From Neobittarella massiliensis (ex Bilen et al. 2018) (lineage in GTDB: Bacteria; Bacillota; Clostridia; Oscillospirales; Ruminococcaceae): a DNA stretch of 64,000 nucleotides. The notes beneath the pieces are model-generated. The model was not told the origin of the DNA and did not search any database. It saw only the letters and a list, made by a program, of their open reading frames with translations. Of the stretch, positions 19,155 through 28,578 are shown in pieces (position 1 is the first letter of the stretch; every line of letters begins with the position of its first letter). The DNA lies in assembly GCF_900289145.1 (NCBI RefSeq), contig NZ_OKQO01000002.1, positions 248,001-312,000 of the forward strand, read 5' to 3'. Made by a program: the position numbers and the translations under genes.

Positions 19155-20621
19155 ATGGAACTTTATAAAAAGACAGCGGCCGAACTGGCCGAGATGCTCG
19201 CTGCCGGCAGCTGCACGGCGACCGAGATCGTGGAGGACATCTACGCGCAGATCGACGCAGTAGAGGGACAGGTAGACGCCTATTTGACCCTGTGCCGGGA
19301 GGACGCTTTGGCCCAGGCGGCCGAGATCGACCGCCGCCGGGCGGCGGGGGAGAAACTGCCGCCGCTGGCCGGGGTGCCCATTGCGGTGAAGGACAACATC
19401 TGCACCGAGGGGGTGAGCACTACCTGTGCCTCGAAGATGCTGGAAAATTTTGTGCCCCCCTACAGTGCCACGGTGGTGGACAAGCTGCGCCAGGCGGGAC
19501 TCATCACCATTGGCAAGGTGAATATGGACGAGTTTGCCATGGGTTCTTCCTGCGAGAACTCGCACTTTAAAAAGACAAAGAACCCCCACGACCTGACGAG
19601 AGTGCCGGGCGGCTCTTCGGGCGGCAGCGCGGCGGCGCTGGCTGCCTGCGAGGCCACGCTGGCGCTGGGCTCGGACACCGGCGGCTCGATTCGCCAGCCG
19701 GCTGCGTTTTGCGGTGTCGTGGGGCTAAAGCCCACCTACGGGGCGGTATCCCGCTACGGGCTGGTGGCTTTTGCCTCCTCGCTGGATCAGATCGGCCCGA
19801 TGGGGCGCAGCTGTGAGGACGTGGCTATGCTGCTGAGCGTGATCACCAGCAAGGATGAGCTGGATGCCACCTCGACAGACTGTGCGCACCGCGACGACTA
19901 CCGCGCTTACCTGGATCAAGACGTGGCCGGGATGCGCGTTGGCCTGCCAAAAGAGTACTTTGGCGAAGGCGTGTCGCAGGAGGTGCAGAGCGCGGTGCTG
20001 GCAGCGGCCGATACATATCGCCGCTTGGGCGCCGAGGTGGTGGAGGTATCGATCCCCTCGACGGCACATGCGCTGTCTGCCTATTACATCATCTCGTCGG
20101 CGGAGGCATCTTCGAACCTGGCCCGTTTTGACGGGGTGAAGTACGGCTACCGCGCCAAGGAGTATGAGAGCCTGACGGATATGTACGTCAACTCGCGTAC
20201 CGAGGGCTTTGGCGATGAGGTAAAGCGCCGCATCATGCTGGGCACCTATGTGCTGAGCTCGGGTTACTTTGACGCCTATTACAAAAAGGGCAAAGCCTTT
20301 CAGCGGCAGCTGTGCTGCGAGTTTGAGCAGGCCTTTGCACAGTGTGATTTTCTCATCACCCCCACCGTGCCCACCACCGCCTTTAAGTTAGGCGAGAACG
20401 TGGACGACCCGGTGGCCATGTACAAATCGGATATCTGTACGGTGACGGTGAACATAGCCGGGCTGCCGGCACTGAGCATGCCCTGCGGCAAGGACGCCGC
20501 CGGGCTGCCGATCGGCATGCAGCTGATCGGCCCCAAATTTGGCGAGGACAAGCTGCTGTCGGCGGGACACGCCTATGAAAAAGCGACCGGCTGGCACTAT
20601 GCGCTGCCCCAGATCGGTTAG
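19155..20621 (+). CDS. gatA: Asp-tRNA(Asn)/Glu-tRNA(Gln) amidotransferase subunit A
   Basis: Glutaminase subunit that releases ammonia from glutamine for transfer to mischarged tRNA. It belongs to the amidase-signature family, 488 residues. The Ser-cisSer-Lys triad is visible: lysine in IAVKDNIC (about residue 78), serine in the glycine-serine loop GGSSGGSAAAL, and the nucleophilic serine in GSDTGGSIRQPA (about residue 177). It begins 15 bases after gatC with a GGGAGGAGA SD. Neighbouring gatC and gatB make the assignment firm. Confidence 0.97.
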   Translation: MELYKKTAAELAEMLAAGSCTATEIVEDIYAQIDAVEGQVDAYLTLCREDALAQAAEIDRRRAAGEKLPPLAGVPIAVKDNICTEGVSTTCASKMLENFVPPYSATVVDKLRQAGLITIGKVNMDEFAMGSSCENSHFKKTKNPHDLTRVPGGSSGGSAAALAACEATLALGSDTGGSIRQPAAFCGVVGLKPTYGAVSRYGLVAFASSLDQIGPMGRSCEDVAMLLSVITSKDELDATSTDCAHRDDYRAYLDQDVAGMRVGLPKEYFGEGVSQEVQSAVLAAADTYRRLGAEVVEVSIPSTAHALSAYYIISSAEASSNLARFDGVKYGYRAKEYESLTDMYVNSRTEGFGDEVKRRIMLGTYVLSSGYFDAYYKKGKAFQRQLCCEFEQAFAQCDFLITPTVPTTAFKLGENVDDPVAMYKSDICTVTVNIAGLPALSMPCGKDAAGLPIGMQLIGPKFGEDKLLSAGHAYEKATGWHYALPQIG

Positions 20622-20636
20622 AGGAGGAGAGAGAAT

Positions 20637-22067
20637 ATGGAATACGAGGTAGTTATCGGTCTTGAGGTTCACGCCGAGCTCTCTACTGAATCGAAGATCT
20701 ACTGCAGCTGTAAAAACGCCTTTGGCGGTATGGTCAACGCACAGGTGTGCCCCATCTGCCTGGGCATGCCCGGGACGTTGCCCACGCTGAACAAGCAGGT
20801 GGTGGACTACGCCATCCTTATGGGACACGCGACCAACTGCAAGATCAACAACATCACCAAGCAGGACCGCAAGAATTACATGTACCCCGACCTGCCCAAG
20901 GCCTACCAGATCTCGCAGTACGACATACCCATCTGTGAGCACGGCTACGTGGACTTTATGCTAAACGGAGAAAAAAAGCGGGTGGGCATCACCCGCATCC
21001 ACATTGAGGAGGATGCCGGCAAGCTCATCCACGACGAGAAATTCTCGGGATCGCTGGTGGACTTCAACCGCTGCGGTGTACCGCTCATCGAAATCGTGTC
21101 GGAGCCGGATATCCGCTCTTCGGAGGAGGCCAAGGCATACCTGGAGACCATCAAGTCGATCCTGCAGTACCTGGATATTTCGGACTGCAAGATGCAGGAG
21201 GGCTCGCTGCGCTGCGATGTGAACGTTTCCATCATGCCCAAGGGATCGAAGGAGTTTGGCACCCGGTGCGAGATGAAGAACGTAAACACCTTTAGCGGCG
21301 CGGTGCGGGCCATTGAGTACGAGATCGCCCGGCAGATAGAACTGGTGGAGAGCGGCGGCACTGTGGAGCAGCAGACGCGCCGCTGGGATGACGCCAAAGG
21401 TGTGAGCGTGCTGCTGCGCTCGAAAGAGGACGCCCAGGACTACCGCTATTTCCCCGAGCCGGACCTGCGGGCCATTTATGTGACCGAGGAACATGTGGCG
21501 GAGCTGAAAGCGCAGATTCCCGAACTGCCCAACCAGAAAATAGAGCGCTACATGAAAGACTGCCAGCTGCCCCAGATCGAGGCCACGCTGCTGGCAGAAA
21601 ACATCCAGAAATCCAAGTTCTTTGAGGCCTGCCTGGCTATTGGCGGCGTGAGCCCCCGCTCGATCTCCAACTGGATACTGGGCGATATCTCGAAAACACT
21701 CAACGAGCGAAACTGCGAGATAGATGAGCTGGCGCTACAGCCGACGGCGCTCATCGAGATGATCAAGCTGGCAGAGGCCAAGACCATCTCGTCCACCGCT
21801 GCCAAGACGGTGCTGGAGGAGATCATCGACTGTGCCGACGCCGATGTGGCGGCTATTGTGAAAGAAAAAGGGCTGGCCCAGATCAGCGATACCTCCGCTC
21901 TGGAGGGCGTGGTGGAACAGGTATTGGCCGACAATGCCAAAGCGGTGGAGGACTACCATAACGGCAAGACCAATGTACTGGGCTTTTTGGTGGGCCAATG
22001 CATGCGGCTGTCGAAAGGCAAAGGCAACCCTGCGGTGCTGCGCGAGCTGCTGGAGAAAAAGATCTGA
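20637..22067 (+). CDS. gatB: Asp-tRNA(Asn)/Glu-tRNA(Gln) amidotransferase subunit B
   Basis: tRNA-binding and kinase-like subunit that activates the glutamate or aspartate on mischarged tRNA. It has 476 residues, the usual length. EVVIGLEVHAELST starts the protein; CPICLGMPGTLP and the metal-binding YMYPDLPKAYQISQYD follow, then IHIEEDAGK. The C-terminal Yqey-like tail domain ends the protein. A GAGGAGAGAG SD lies upstream. It is last in the operon and is followed by a strong terminator. Confidence 0.97.
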   Translation: MEYEVVIGLEVHAELSTESKIYCSCKNAFGGMVNAQVCPICLGMPGTLPTLNKQVVDYAILMGHATNCKINNITKQDRKNYMYPDLPKAYQISQYDIPICEHGYVDFMLNGEKKRVGITRIHIEEDAGKLIHDEKFSGSLVDFNRCGVPLIEIVSEPDIRSSEEAKAYLETIKSILQYLDISDCKMQEGSLRCDVNVSIMPKGSKEFGTRCEMKNVNTFSGAVRAIEYEIARQIELVESGGTVEQQTRRWDDAKGVSVLLRSKEDAQDYRYFPEPDLRAIYVTEEHVAELKAQIPELPNQKIERYMKDCQLPQIEATLLAENIQKSKFFEACLAIGGVSPRSISNWILGDISKTLNERNCEIDELALQPTALIEMIKLAEAKTISSTAAKTVLEEIIDCADADVAAIVKEKGLAQISDTSALEGVVEQVLADNAKAVEDYHNGKTNVLGFLVGQCMRLSKGKGNPAVLRELLEKKI

Positions 22068-22098
22068 CAGCTGTACTGAAAGAGCATACCGAGAATGT

Positions 22099-22131
22099 AA
22101 AAAGCGACGAGCGTGAGCTCGCCGCTTTTTT
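22099..22131 (+). terminator. Intrinsic terminator after gatB
   Basis: Stem AAAAAGCG-A-CGAGC (22099-22112) pairs with GCTCG-C-CGCTTTTT (22117-22130) around a four-base loop and ends in a T-run. Confidence 0.9.
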
Positions 22132-24090
22132 GTTGTTAAAGGGAAAGCGGTGAGATGCGGTGCGGGGCACGGATACCTGCCTATATTAAAAATCCCGATA
22201 GAGGTGTACCTGGTGGCGGGTGTGCTTTTGGATGAGATCGTGGGCGCTTTGGCTGGCCCAAATGGCGGCAAGGGCCGAAGCGACCGCAGGTGGGGTATCG
22301 TCTGGATAAAAGGGGCGGGAGGGTAGCCGCCGGGGGAAGTAAATGTAAATAATGAAACACGGCTAAAGGAGCGGTGGCCATTGGGCTTTACGGGCAGTTT
22401 GGCGGGATGGCCGACATGGGGGGTGCCGGGGACAGCGGCAACTGTTTTGGGGGAAATTGCCCGACCTGAAAGCAGCCACAAAGTAACCTGAAAACAGCTT
22501 TAAAAATGCGAGATGCACGCTGTGTTTTTTGCGTTTTCGTGGATAGTCCTCATGGGGGCAGATCACACCTGGATACATAGCTTTACGGTATGGCCGGCAG
22601 ATCTACACCGCCTTTATAGGGCGGCTATAGAGCATGTGGTAAGATTTTCGCCACTTTGCCGGGCGACCCAATAGGGGCGGCGCTGATCGCCGACAGTGAA
22701 GGGGGGTAAAGCGCGGCGCTGCTTGGGAAACCGGTTGGGGCGTGGGGCCGGTAGTCTCAAAGCGCGCGCTGTGTTTGGCAGAGATCCGGTCCTGATCTTA
22801 CAGCAAAAGGCATATTTACTTCAGATACAGGCCGCAAATATCGCCGCCGTTGTCGCTATTGATGATGTGGGCGGCACGGCTATTTACATGCCACCAGACC
22901 AGTGCGGCCATCGCCGTGATCGCCGGTGTGATCGCCGTGAACACCGCTGATGGCAGTGGATCGGCAGGGCTTTAAACTGCCCAATACCCGTTGCAGAGCG
23001 GCGGCACCCGGCTGGGTGGATAGATCGGCGCGAGAGCAGCCGGCACTCCTCTGGTAATCAGTCGCCAAGAGCTGTGAGACGACTTTTGGGGGCGGGCACC
23101 TGCCCTTCAGTGAGACCAGCGGGCGATTTGGACGGCGAGCGGCACACAGCAGGGCCAGACTGTAGGTGAGATAGGCGAGGCACGCGGATAGTTTGCAAAG
23201 AATTTTTAAGGAGATCCTCGACGGCAGCAGAGCTTAAAGGCATAACAGAGCGCGATAGCGGCGAAGAGACGACGGCTCCCTCGACAGGGTGGGGAACGAT
23301 ACCAGTTTAGCGGAGCCCAGCGGTGACAGTGGCTTGTGCCGGGATACCCACTGCCGTATCAGCTCCGACATACCCGGCCAGATGGAGATGTTAAAAAGGC
23401 GCTCGGCCCCGGCCAGCGCTAAGGTGCCGCTGGCGGCAGCGACGTTGGCAGAGCCGGAAAACTGGCGGTGAGGAACTGCAGCCCCGCCGGAGAGACCGAC
23501 TCGACCGCACCGTGACCAGGGCCAAGAGAGTTGGCGGCAGAGGCCCCGTGGGCGGTGGGCAGTGGTCGGCGCGCCGTCTGTTGGGGCCGGACCGGCCATA
23601 TTGTGGGGGCGCTTTTAAAGAGCAGCCGCATAAACGGGTAGTGCAGCAACGCTCCTGGAACAGGTCGGCCGGGAGCGCGGGCAGCACCCAACAGAGCACC
23701 GGCCGCTTTGTGGGAGGCAGTACAAGACCAGCTGACTGCTTGTAGCAAGTAGAACAGCGGCCGGGTGAACAGCTGAAAGACTGTGAAACAGGCCGGACTC
23801 AGCAGCACCCAACAGTACCCAGCAGTACTGCGCCGACCGTTTTTTGCCGAATGGAGACAGGGGCGCAGGCGGCGATGGGCGCAGGCCGCGACGCCGGCAG
23901 GGAAAAGAGATGGCCGGCCGCGATACGGACCTTTTTGGCAGGTATCTGTGGGCCCATCGCAGCATAAATATGGGGAGAAAGACAGGCCTTGCATGCGAAA
24001 GATACACCGGTACAGGGCACACCCGGGACAGGATACAGCGAAATACCAGACAGGCGCGGGGCCGGTACCAGTTCTATTTTGAGGGCTTGT
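22132..24090. other. Two-kilobase region without a convincing gene
   Basis: No reading frame here combines a start codon, an SD and recognisable protein motifs. The longest minus-strand frame (23419-24150) is rich in Pro, Ser, Arg and Cys and crosses the start of spoIIIAA, which suggests chance. Two copies of a 13-base string (CAGCACCCAACAG at 23682-23694 and 23803-23815) and near-repeats of GTGATCGCCG around 22917-22940 are present. I see no tRNA, rRNA, RNase P, tmRNA or riboswitch signature. It could be a decayed gene or island, or hold an unrecognised non-coding RNA. Confidence 0.5.
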
Positions 24091-24099
24091 ACATATATT
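24073..24099 (+). promoter_or_regulatory. Tentative SigE-like promoter for spoIIIA
   Basis: CATATATT at 24092-24099 matches the SigE -10 consensus CATACAHT with one mismatch, 30 bases upstream of spoIIIAA. A TCTATTT stretch 12-13 bases upstream (24073-24079) is only a poor -35. The operon is SigE-controlled in Bacillus, which is the main reason to look here. Confidence 0.3.
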
Positions 24100-24128
24100 G
24101 TTAGTACTACCAGAGAGGGGAGCGATGA

Positions 24129-25067
24129 ATGATGTGTGACGTACAGGCATTTGCCCAGGCAGTGCGCGTCGTGCCCCGGGCGCTGCGGCAACAGCTTTTG
24201 GACATAGAGCCCCAGTGGCGACAGCGCTGCCAAGAGGTGCGGCTGCAGATGGGGGCCCCAGTGGGCTTATTTATGGGACAAGGCCTCTACTTTTTGGGGC
24301 CGGACAGCCGGGTGTTGCCGCGGCCCCACCCAGATGGGCCGGTGGCGCGCTCTGAAGTGATACAGGGGACGGTAAAGACCGCCTGTGAGTACTCGCTCTA
24401 CTCCTACCAGCGCGAGATCGCGCAGGGATTCGTGACCATCCAGGGCGGGCACCGCATCGGTCTGGCCGGTAAATACATACAGACGGCAGCCGGCGAGCAC
24501 AGCATGCAGGAATTTTCGGCCGTCAACATCCGCATCGCCCGCGGCGATATCCCCCTCTGCCAAGAGGTGCCCGCCTTTTACCGCCGTTACGGCATGGGCA
24601 GCACGCTGGTAGTGGGCCCGCCGGGCAGCGGCAAGACCACCCTGCTGCGGGGCATCATCCGCTGGCTGTGTGGGGGGCAGGAGCGCTACTACAAGGTGGC
24701 GGTGATCGACGAGCGGGGGGAGATCGCCAACTGTTTTTACGGTCAGCCGCAAAACGACCTGGGCGCCTCGGCTTTTGTATTCAGCTATTTTGACAAGGTG
24801 CGGGGGCTGGAGCAGGCGGTGCGGACCATGTCGCCGGATATTGCTATCTGCGATGAGATCGGCAGCCAGCAGGACATTTTGCCGCTACAGCGGTGTGCAG
24901 TATCGGGGGTGCAGGTCATCGCCACCGCCCACGGCCGTGACCTGGAGGACTTACAGCGCAACCCGGTATTGCGCGATCTGCTGCGGCAGGGCTACTTTCA
25001 GCGCATCTTGCAGGTGGAGCCCGGCAGCTTTGCCGTGACCGGGCGTTTTTTGGAGGGCGCATCGTGA
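24129..25067 (+). CDS. spoIIIAA: Stage III sporulation protein AA (ATPase)
   Basis: Secretion-type ATPase of the SpoIIIA-SpoIIQ feeding-tube complex, which joins mother cell and forespore during engulfment. It has 312 residues with Walker A GPPGSGKTTLL (about residue 165) and Walker B AICDEIGS. The arrangement is like type II/IV secretion ATPases, with YSYQREIAQGFVTIQGGHRIG upstream. An ATG-ATG pair lies at 24129 and 24132, with a purine-rich GAGAGGGGAG SD. It is first in a complete eight-gene spoIIIA operon. Confidence 0.96.
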   Translation: MMCDVQAFAQAVRVVPRALRQQLLDIEPQWRQRCQEVRLQMGAPVGLFMGQGLYFLGPDSRVLPRPHPDGPVARSEVIQGTVKTACEYSLYSYQREIAQGFVTIQGGHRIGLAGKYIQTAAGEHSMQEFSAVNIRIARGDIPLCQEVPAFYRRYGMGSTLVVGPPGSGKTTLLRGIIRWLCGGQERYYKVAVIDERGEIANCFYGQPQNDLGASAFVFSYFDKVRGLEQAVRTMSPDIAICDEIGSQQDILPLQRCAVSGVQVIATAHGRDLEDLQRNPVLRDLLRQGYFQRILQVEPGSFAVTGRFLEGAS

Positions 25068-25573
25068 TGCGGCTGGCCGGCGGCTTTTGCCTGCTGCTGT
25101 GCGGCAGCTTGTGGGGCATCCAGTGCTCGGGCAAGCTGCGGCGGCAGGTGGCGCTGGTGCAAACGCTCATCAAGTTTTTTCGCGAGATCGAAGACGAGCT
25201 GCGATACGGCGGCACTCCGGCCCCATCGCTGCTGCAGCGGTGCCGGGAAGACGAGCGCTTTGACGCGCTGGACTTTTTGCCGCTGACGCTGCAGTACATG
25301 CGGGAGGAGCCTTTTGACAGCAGTTTTTTACAGGCTCTTGACAGCTGCAGCTGTTTGCAGGGACAGCCCGAGGCGCTGCGGGGCATTTTGCGGGAGTTTG
25401 GACAGAGCTTTGGCTCGCAGATCAGCGAGGTGGAGGTAGACCGCACGGCGCTGGCGGTGAGCCGACTGGAGCAGCTGCTGGCGGAGAGCCGCCAGCGCTA
25501 TGAAAAAAACGGGAAGATGTACCGCACGCTGGGCGTGTTGGGCGGGCTGGCAGCCGCCATCGTCATTTTGTAA
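25064..25573 (+). CDS. spoIIIAB: Stage III sporulation protein AB
   Basis: Membrane protein with a GspF/TadC-like helical fold, part of the SpoIIIA complex. It has about 169 residues, with hydrophobic segments at both ends (residues 5-18 and about 155-168) and an amphipathic helical middle (FREIEDELRYGGTPAPSLLQ). Start is GTG at 25064 or ATG at 25067; both overlap the spoIIIAA stop codon and use the same GGAGGG SD, implying coupled translation. Confidence 0.93.
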   Translation: MMRLAGGFCLLLCGSLWGIQCSGKLRRQVALVQTLIKFFREIEDELRYGGTPAPSLLQRCREDERFDALDFLPLTLQYMREEPFDSSFLQALDSCSCLQGQPEALRGILREFGQSFGSQISEVEVDRTALAVSRLEQLLAESRQRYEKNGKMYRTLGVLGGLAAAIVIL

Positions 25574-25601
25574 GGGGCGGCGGGAGAAAAGGAGCAAAGC
25601 A

Positions 25602-25796
25602 GTGGATGTAGATCTTATTTTTAAAATCGCTGCCATCGGCATCATCGTGGCGGTGCTCAACCAGGTACTTATACGCTCGGGGCGGGAGGAGCAGGCCATG
25701 CTCACCACACTGGCCGGCCTTATCGTGGTGCTGATGATGCTCATCGGCGAGATCAGTACGCTGTTTGATACCGTCAAGAGCATTTTTGACCTGTAA
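25602..25796 (+). CDS. spoIIIAC: Stage III sporulation protein AC
   Basis: Small membrane protein of 64 residues with two hydrophobic helices (about residues 4-19 and 32-50) separated by LIRSGREEQAML, as in SpoIIIAC. The GTG at 25602 is chosen because AAAAGGAGC lies at 25587-25594; the frame continues upstream inside spoIIIAB, but without family similarity. It precedes spoIIIAD by ten bases. Confidence 0.92.
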   Translation: MDVDLIFKIAAIGIIVAVLNQVLIRSGREEQAMLTTLAGLIVVLMMLIGEISTLFDTVKSIFDL

Positions 25797-25806
25797 GGTA
25801 GGGGCT

Positions 25807-26193
25807 ATGAACATCTTTTCTGTGGCGATGTTTGGGCTGGTGGCGGCCATTTTAGCGCTCACCTTAAAAAAGTACAGCCCCGAGACCTCGCTGGCCATCA
25901 CCATCGGCGCCGGGGTGCTGATATTCGGCTACATCTTGCTGACACTGCTGCCGGTCATTCGGCAGGTACTGGCGGTGGCACAGCTGAGCGAACAGGTGAG
26001 TCAGGGCATCCAGGTGCTCTTAAAGGCGCTGGGCATCTGCTACATCACCCAGCTGGCTGCCGACACCTGCAAAGATGCCGGTCAGCAGGCCATCGCCACC
26101 AAGGTGGAGCTGGCGGGCAAGGTGGCGGTACTGGCCATTGCGATGCCGATGCTGGGCACGATAGCCGGGCTGATGGACGACCTGATCTTTTAA
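25807..26193 (+). CDS. spoIIIAD: Stage III sporulation protein AD
   Basis: Integral membrane protein of 128 residues with three to four hydrophobic segments. The conserved KALGICYITQLAADTCKDAG segment lies in the middle, and the pattern matches SpoIIIAD. ATG at 25807 follows GGTAGGGG. An upstream in-frame ATG at 25765 would overlap spoIIIAC and add unconserved residues. Confidence 0.93.
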   Translation: MNIFSVAMFGLVAAILALTLKKYSPETSLAITIGAGVLIFGYILLTLLPVIRQVLAVAQLSEQVSQGIQVLLKALGICYITQLAADTCKDAGQQAIATKVELAGKVAVLAIAMPMLGTIAGLMDDLIF

Positions 26194-26235
26194 TAGCAAA
26201 AGATGTGTAAGCGACCAAAGAGGGGGGACCCCGCG

Positions 26236-27411
26236 ATGCAGAGAGCCGTAAGACAGCTGGCAGTGCTGCTACTGCTGCTGGTACTGGGGGCGGCCGGCAG
26301 CTGCCGGGTGGCGGCCGCCGGGGAGCAGGGAGATACCGCCCCCGACACCCAGGATATTTTACAGCAGCAGTATGACGACACCGGTGTGGGCGAGCTGTTT
26401 GACCAGCTGCCCGACCAGACCAGAGATATTTTGGATGAGCAGGGGCTGGACGACCCCGCGGACAGCGGCAGTTTTTTGGACTTTTTGCAGCCGGGAAAGG
26501 TGCTCGACACCATCTACACCCAGTTAAAAGAGGCGGTGACCCAACCGCTGGCCCTGCTGGCTATCGTCATCATCACCATTTTGGTGTGTGCGGTGGCCGA
26601 GAGCATGAAGACCACACTGTTTTCGGCCAACTACTCCTCGGTCATCTCGGCGGTGGCGGCGCTGTGCGTGGCCACCTCGGCCATTGCGCCGGTGTTCTCG
26701 CTCATCAAGGACCTGCAGCAGGCGCTGAGCTCCTGCAACCAGTTCATCGCCAGTTTTGTGCCGGTATACGGGACGGTCATCGCCGCTTCGGGGCAACCCA
26801 TCACCGGCTCGGCCTACTCAGGGCTGCTCATGCTGGTGGTGCAGGGGGTGAGCGCGATCTGCACCAACACCATCGTGCCGCTGCTGGGACTATTTTTGGC
26901 TTTCTCGGTGACCGGCAGCCTATACGATGGGCTGCACATCGCCAGCTTGACCCGGGGCATCAAAAACACCATCATCTTTTTGCTGTCGGCGCTGCTGACC
27001 ATTTTCTGTGGGATCCTCTCGATGCAGACCTTTGTGGGCGGGGCCTCTGATTCGCTGGCGCTAAAGACCGGCAAACTGCTGGTGGGCAATCTGGTGCCCA
27101 TCGTGGGCAGCGCCGTCAGCGACGCGATGACATCGGTCTACTCCTGCCTGCACCTGCTCAAAAACGGGGTGGGGGTATTTGGCATATTGGCGGTGCTTAT
27201 CACCTTTTTGCCGCTGCTGTGCCGCTGTCTGCTGTACAAGCTGGCCCTGTGGATCGGTGGGTTCTTCTGTGACACGCTGGGGGTAAACAGCATGAAAGAG
27301 AGCTTACAGGGCATTGGCAACTGCCTGTCGGTGGTGACGGCGCTGTGCGTGACATACAGTCTGCTCATCGTCATCACCACCACCATTATGATGACGGCAG
27401 TGAGCGGATAG
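26236..27411 (+). CDS. spoIIIAE: Stage III sporulation protein AE
   Basis: Polytopic membrane protein of the SpoIIIA channel, 391 residues. It has an N-terminal signal-like segment (LLLLLVLGAAGSCRVAAA), a polar region to about residue 90, then six to eight hydrophobic helices. Conserved elements include PVYGTVIAASGQPITGSAYS and SLALKTGKLLVGNLVPIVGSAVSD. The ATG at 26236 is chosen for the GAGGGGGGACC SD; an ATG at 26203 precedes this SD. Confidence 0.95.
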   Translation: MQRAVRQLAVLLLLLVLGAAGSCRVAAAGEQGDTAPDTQDILQQQYDDTGVGELFDQLPDQTRDILDEQGLDDPADSGSFLDFLQPGKVLDTIYTQLKEAVTQPLALLAIVIITILVCAVAESMKTTLFSANYSSVISAVAALCVATSAIAPVFSLIKDLQQALSSCNQFIASFVPVYGTVIAASGQPITGSAYSGLLMLVVQGVSAICTNTIVPLLGLFLAFSVTGSLYDGLHIASLTRGIKNTIIFLLSALLTIFCGILSMQTFVGGASDSLALKTGKLLVGNLVPIVGSAVSDAMTSVYSCLHLLKNGVGVFGILAVLITFLPLLCRCLLYKLALWIGGFFCDTLGVNSMKESLQGIGNCLSVVTALCVTYSLLIVITTTIMMTAVSG

Positions 27412-27426
27412 ACAGGGGGGACTGAC

Positions 27427-27909
27427 ATGATCGAGACCGTTAAGCAGTGGGGATTTTCTCTGTGCATCGCCTGCATCTGTGCCGGCACGCTGCACATTAT
27501 CGCCCCCTCTAAGGGGATGGAGACCATATACAAGGTGGCGGTCAATATCTTTTTCATCACCTGCCTTTTGCAGCCGCTGGTGTACCTGAAAAACGGCGAG
27601 CTGCCGGATATGCCGGCGGTGTACCAGGACGGCACCATCAGCGCCGACACCACCGCTGTGAGCGACCAGATCGCCCGTTTGACCGCCCAAAACCTGGCGG
27701 GACAGGTAGAGCGCTATTTGCAGCAGGAGGGGCTCGATTATGAAAAAGTAGAGGTGTCTGTTCATGCTTTAGAGGATGGCAGCATAGATATTAGAGAAAT
27801 CAAAATCACCGCCCCGGACGGGCAGGGCGGACAGACTGCCCAAAAGGTACAGGATCACTTCTCGATCCCCACGGCGGTACAGGAGGATGTGCAAGATGAT
27901 GACGGGTAA
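27427..27909 (+). CDS. spoIIIAF: Stage III sporulation protein AF
   Basis: Two N-terminal membrane helices (residues 8-24 and about 38-58) are followed by a soluble domain with the ring-building fold shared with SpoIIIAG and SpoIIIAH. It has 160 residues, somewhat shorter than the roughly 200 of Bacillus. The segment VEVSVHALEDGSIDIREIKI matches the C-terminal domain. SD CAGGGGGG. It overlaps spoIIIAG. Confidence 0.92.
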   Translation: MIETVKQWGFSLCIACICAGTLHIIAPSKGMETIYKVAVNIFFITCLLQPLVYLKNGELPDMPAVYQDGTISADTTAVSDQIARLTAQNLAGQVERYLQQEGLDYEKVEVSVHALEDGSIDIREIKITAPDGQGGQTAQKVQDHFSIPTAVQEDVQDDDG

Positions 27910-28447
27910 ACTGGCAGCTCTCTTTAAAAAGGCAGATAAGACCAAGCTCATCGTGCTGCTGGGCATCGTGGGCATCCTCCTCATATTTTTGTCGAGCGTG
28001 CTCGGCGGGGAGAGAGCGGGCAAAAAGACATCCGCCGGCGACACGGCAGAAACGGGCCAGAGCCAGCAGGGCTACCTGGATAAGACCCAGACCGAGCTGC
28101 AGGATATCCTCTCGCATATCGACGGCGTGGGGGAGGTGGAGATCATGATCACTTTGGAGCGCTCGGAGGAAAAAAATTACGTGTACGAGGAGAAAAAGTC
28201 GACCGACTCCTCGGACGGCAGCCGGGTGTCGAGCCGCGAGAGCCTGGAGAAGAGCTGTATCCTCATCGACGGGGAGAACGGGCAAAAGGACGCGCTGGTC
28301 CAGAGCACCTCGGAGCCGCTGGTAAAAGGCGTGCTCATCGTGTGCGCCGGCGGCGGCGACAGCGAGGTGGTGAGCCAGGTGCTCGACGCGGTGACCACGC
28401 TGCTGGATATCCCCTCGAACCGGGTGTGCATCACCCAGAAAAAATAG
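27896..28447 (+). CDS. spoIIIAG: Stage III sporulation protein AG
   Basis: Ring-forming component of the mother cell-forespore channel. One membrane helix (about residues 17-35) is followed by a Ser/Thr/Gln-rich linker and a domain with ILSHIDGVGEVEIMITLE and GVLIVCAGGGDSEV, typical of SpoIIIAG. ATG at 27896 is nine bases after AGGAGG; an ATG at 27887, directly after that SD, is too close. It gives 183 residues and overlaps spoIIIAF by 14 bases. Confidence 0.93.
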   Translation: MMTGKLAALFKKADKTKLIVLLGIVGILLIFLSSVLGGERAGKKTSAGDTAETGQSQQGYLDKTQTELQDILSHIDGVGEVEIMITLERSEEKNYVYEEKKSTDSSDGSRVSSRESLEKSCILIDGENGQKDALVQSTSEPLVKGVLIVCAGGGDSEVVSQVLDAVTTLLDIPSNRVCITQKK

Positions 28448-28511
28448 GCGATCAAACACCGGCCTCGGAGCGGGTCTCTCCCGCTTTTGGCATAGATTGT
28501 TCCGATTGTCC

Positions 28512-28560
28512 CCAGCGGCGGTCGATCGGGCGCGGTATCACACCCTGAAAACGCCGCTGG
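28512..28560 (+). repeat. Inverted repeat between spoIIIAG and spoIIIAH
   Basis: CCAGCGGCG (28512-28520) and CGCCGCTGG (28552-28560) are perfect 9-base arms with a 31-base loop, ending a few bases before the spoIIIAH SD. There is no T-run, so it is not a standard terminator; it may be an RNA stability or processing hairpin. Confidence 0.55.
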
Positions 28561-28578
28561 AAAGAAAGGAGCTCGATT

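Noticed and set aside
23419-24150. Minus-strand frame of 243 codons in the gene-free region, with a stretch PFMRLLFK that recalled the YlbJ family
   Set aside because: The resemblance covers only a few residues, the expected glycine-rich core is missing in all three frames, and there is no SD.
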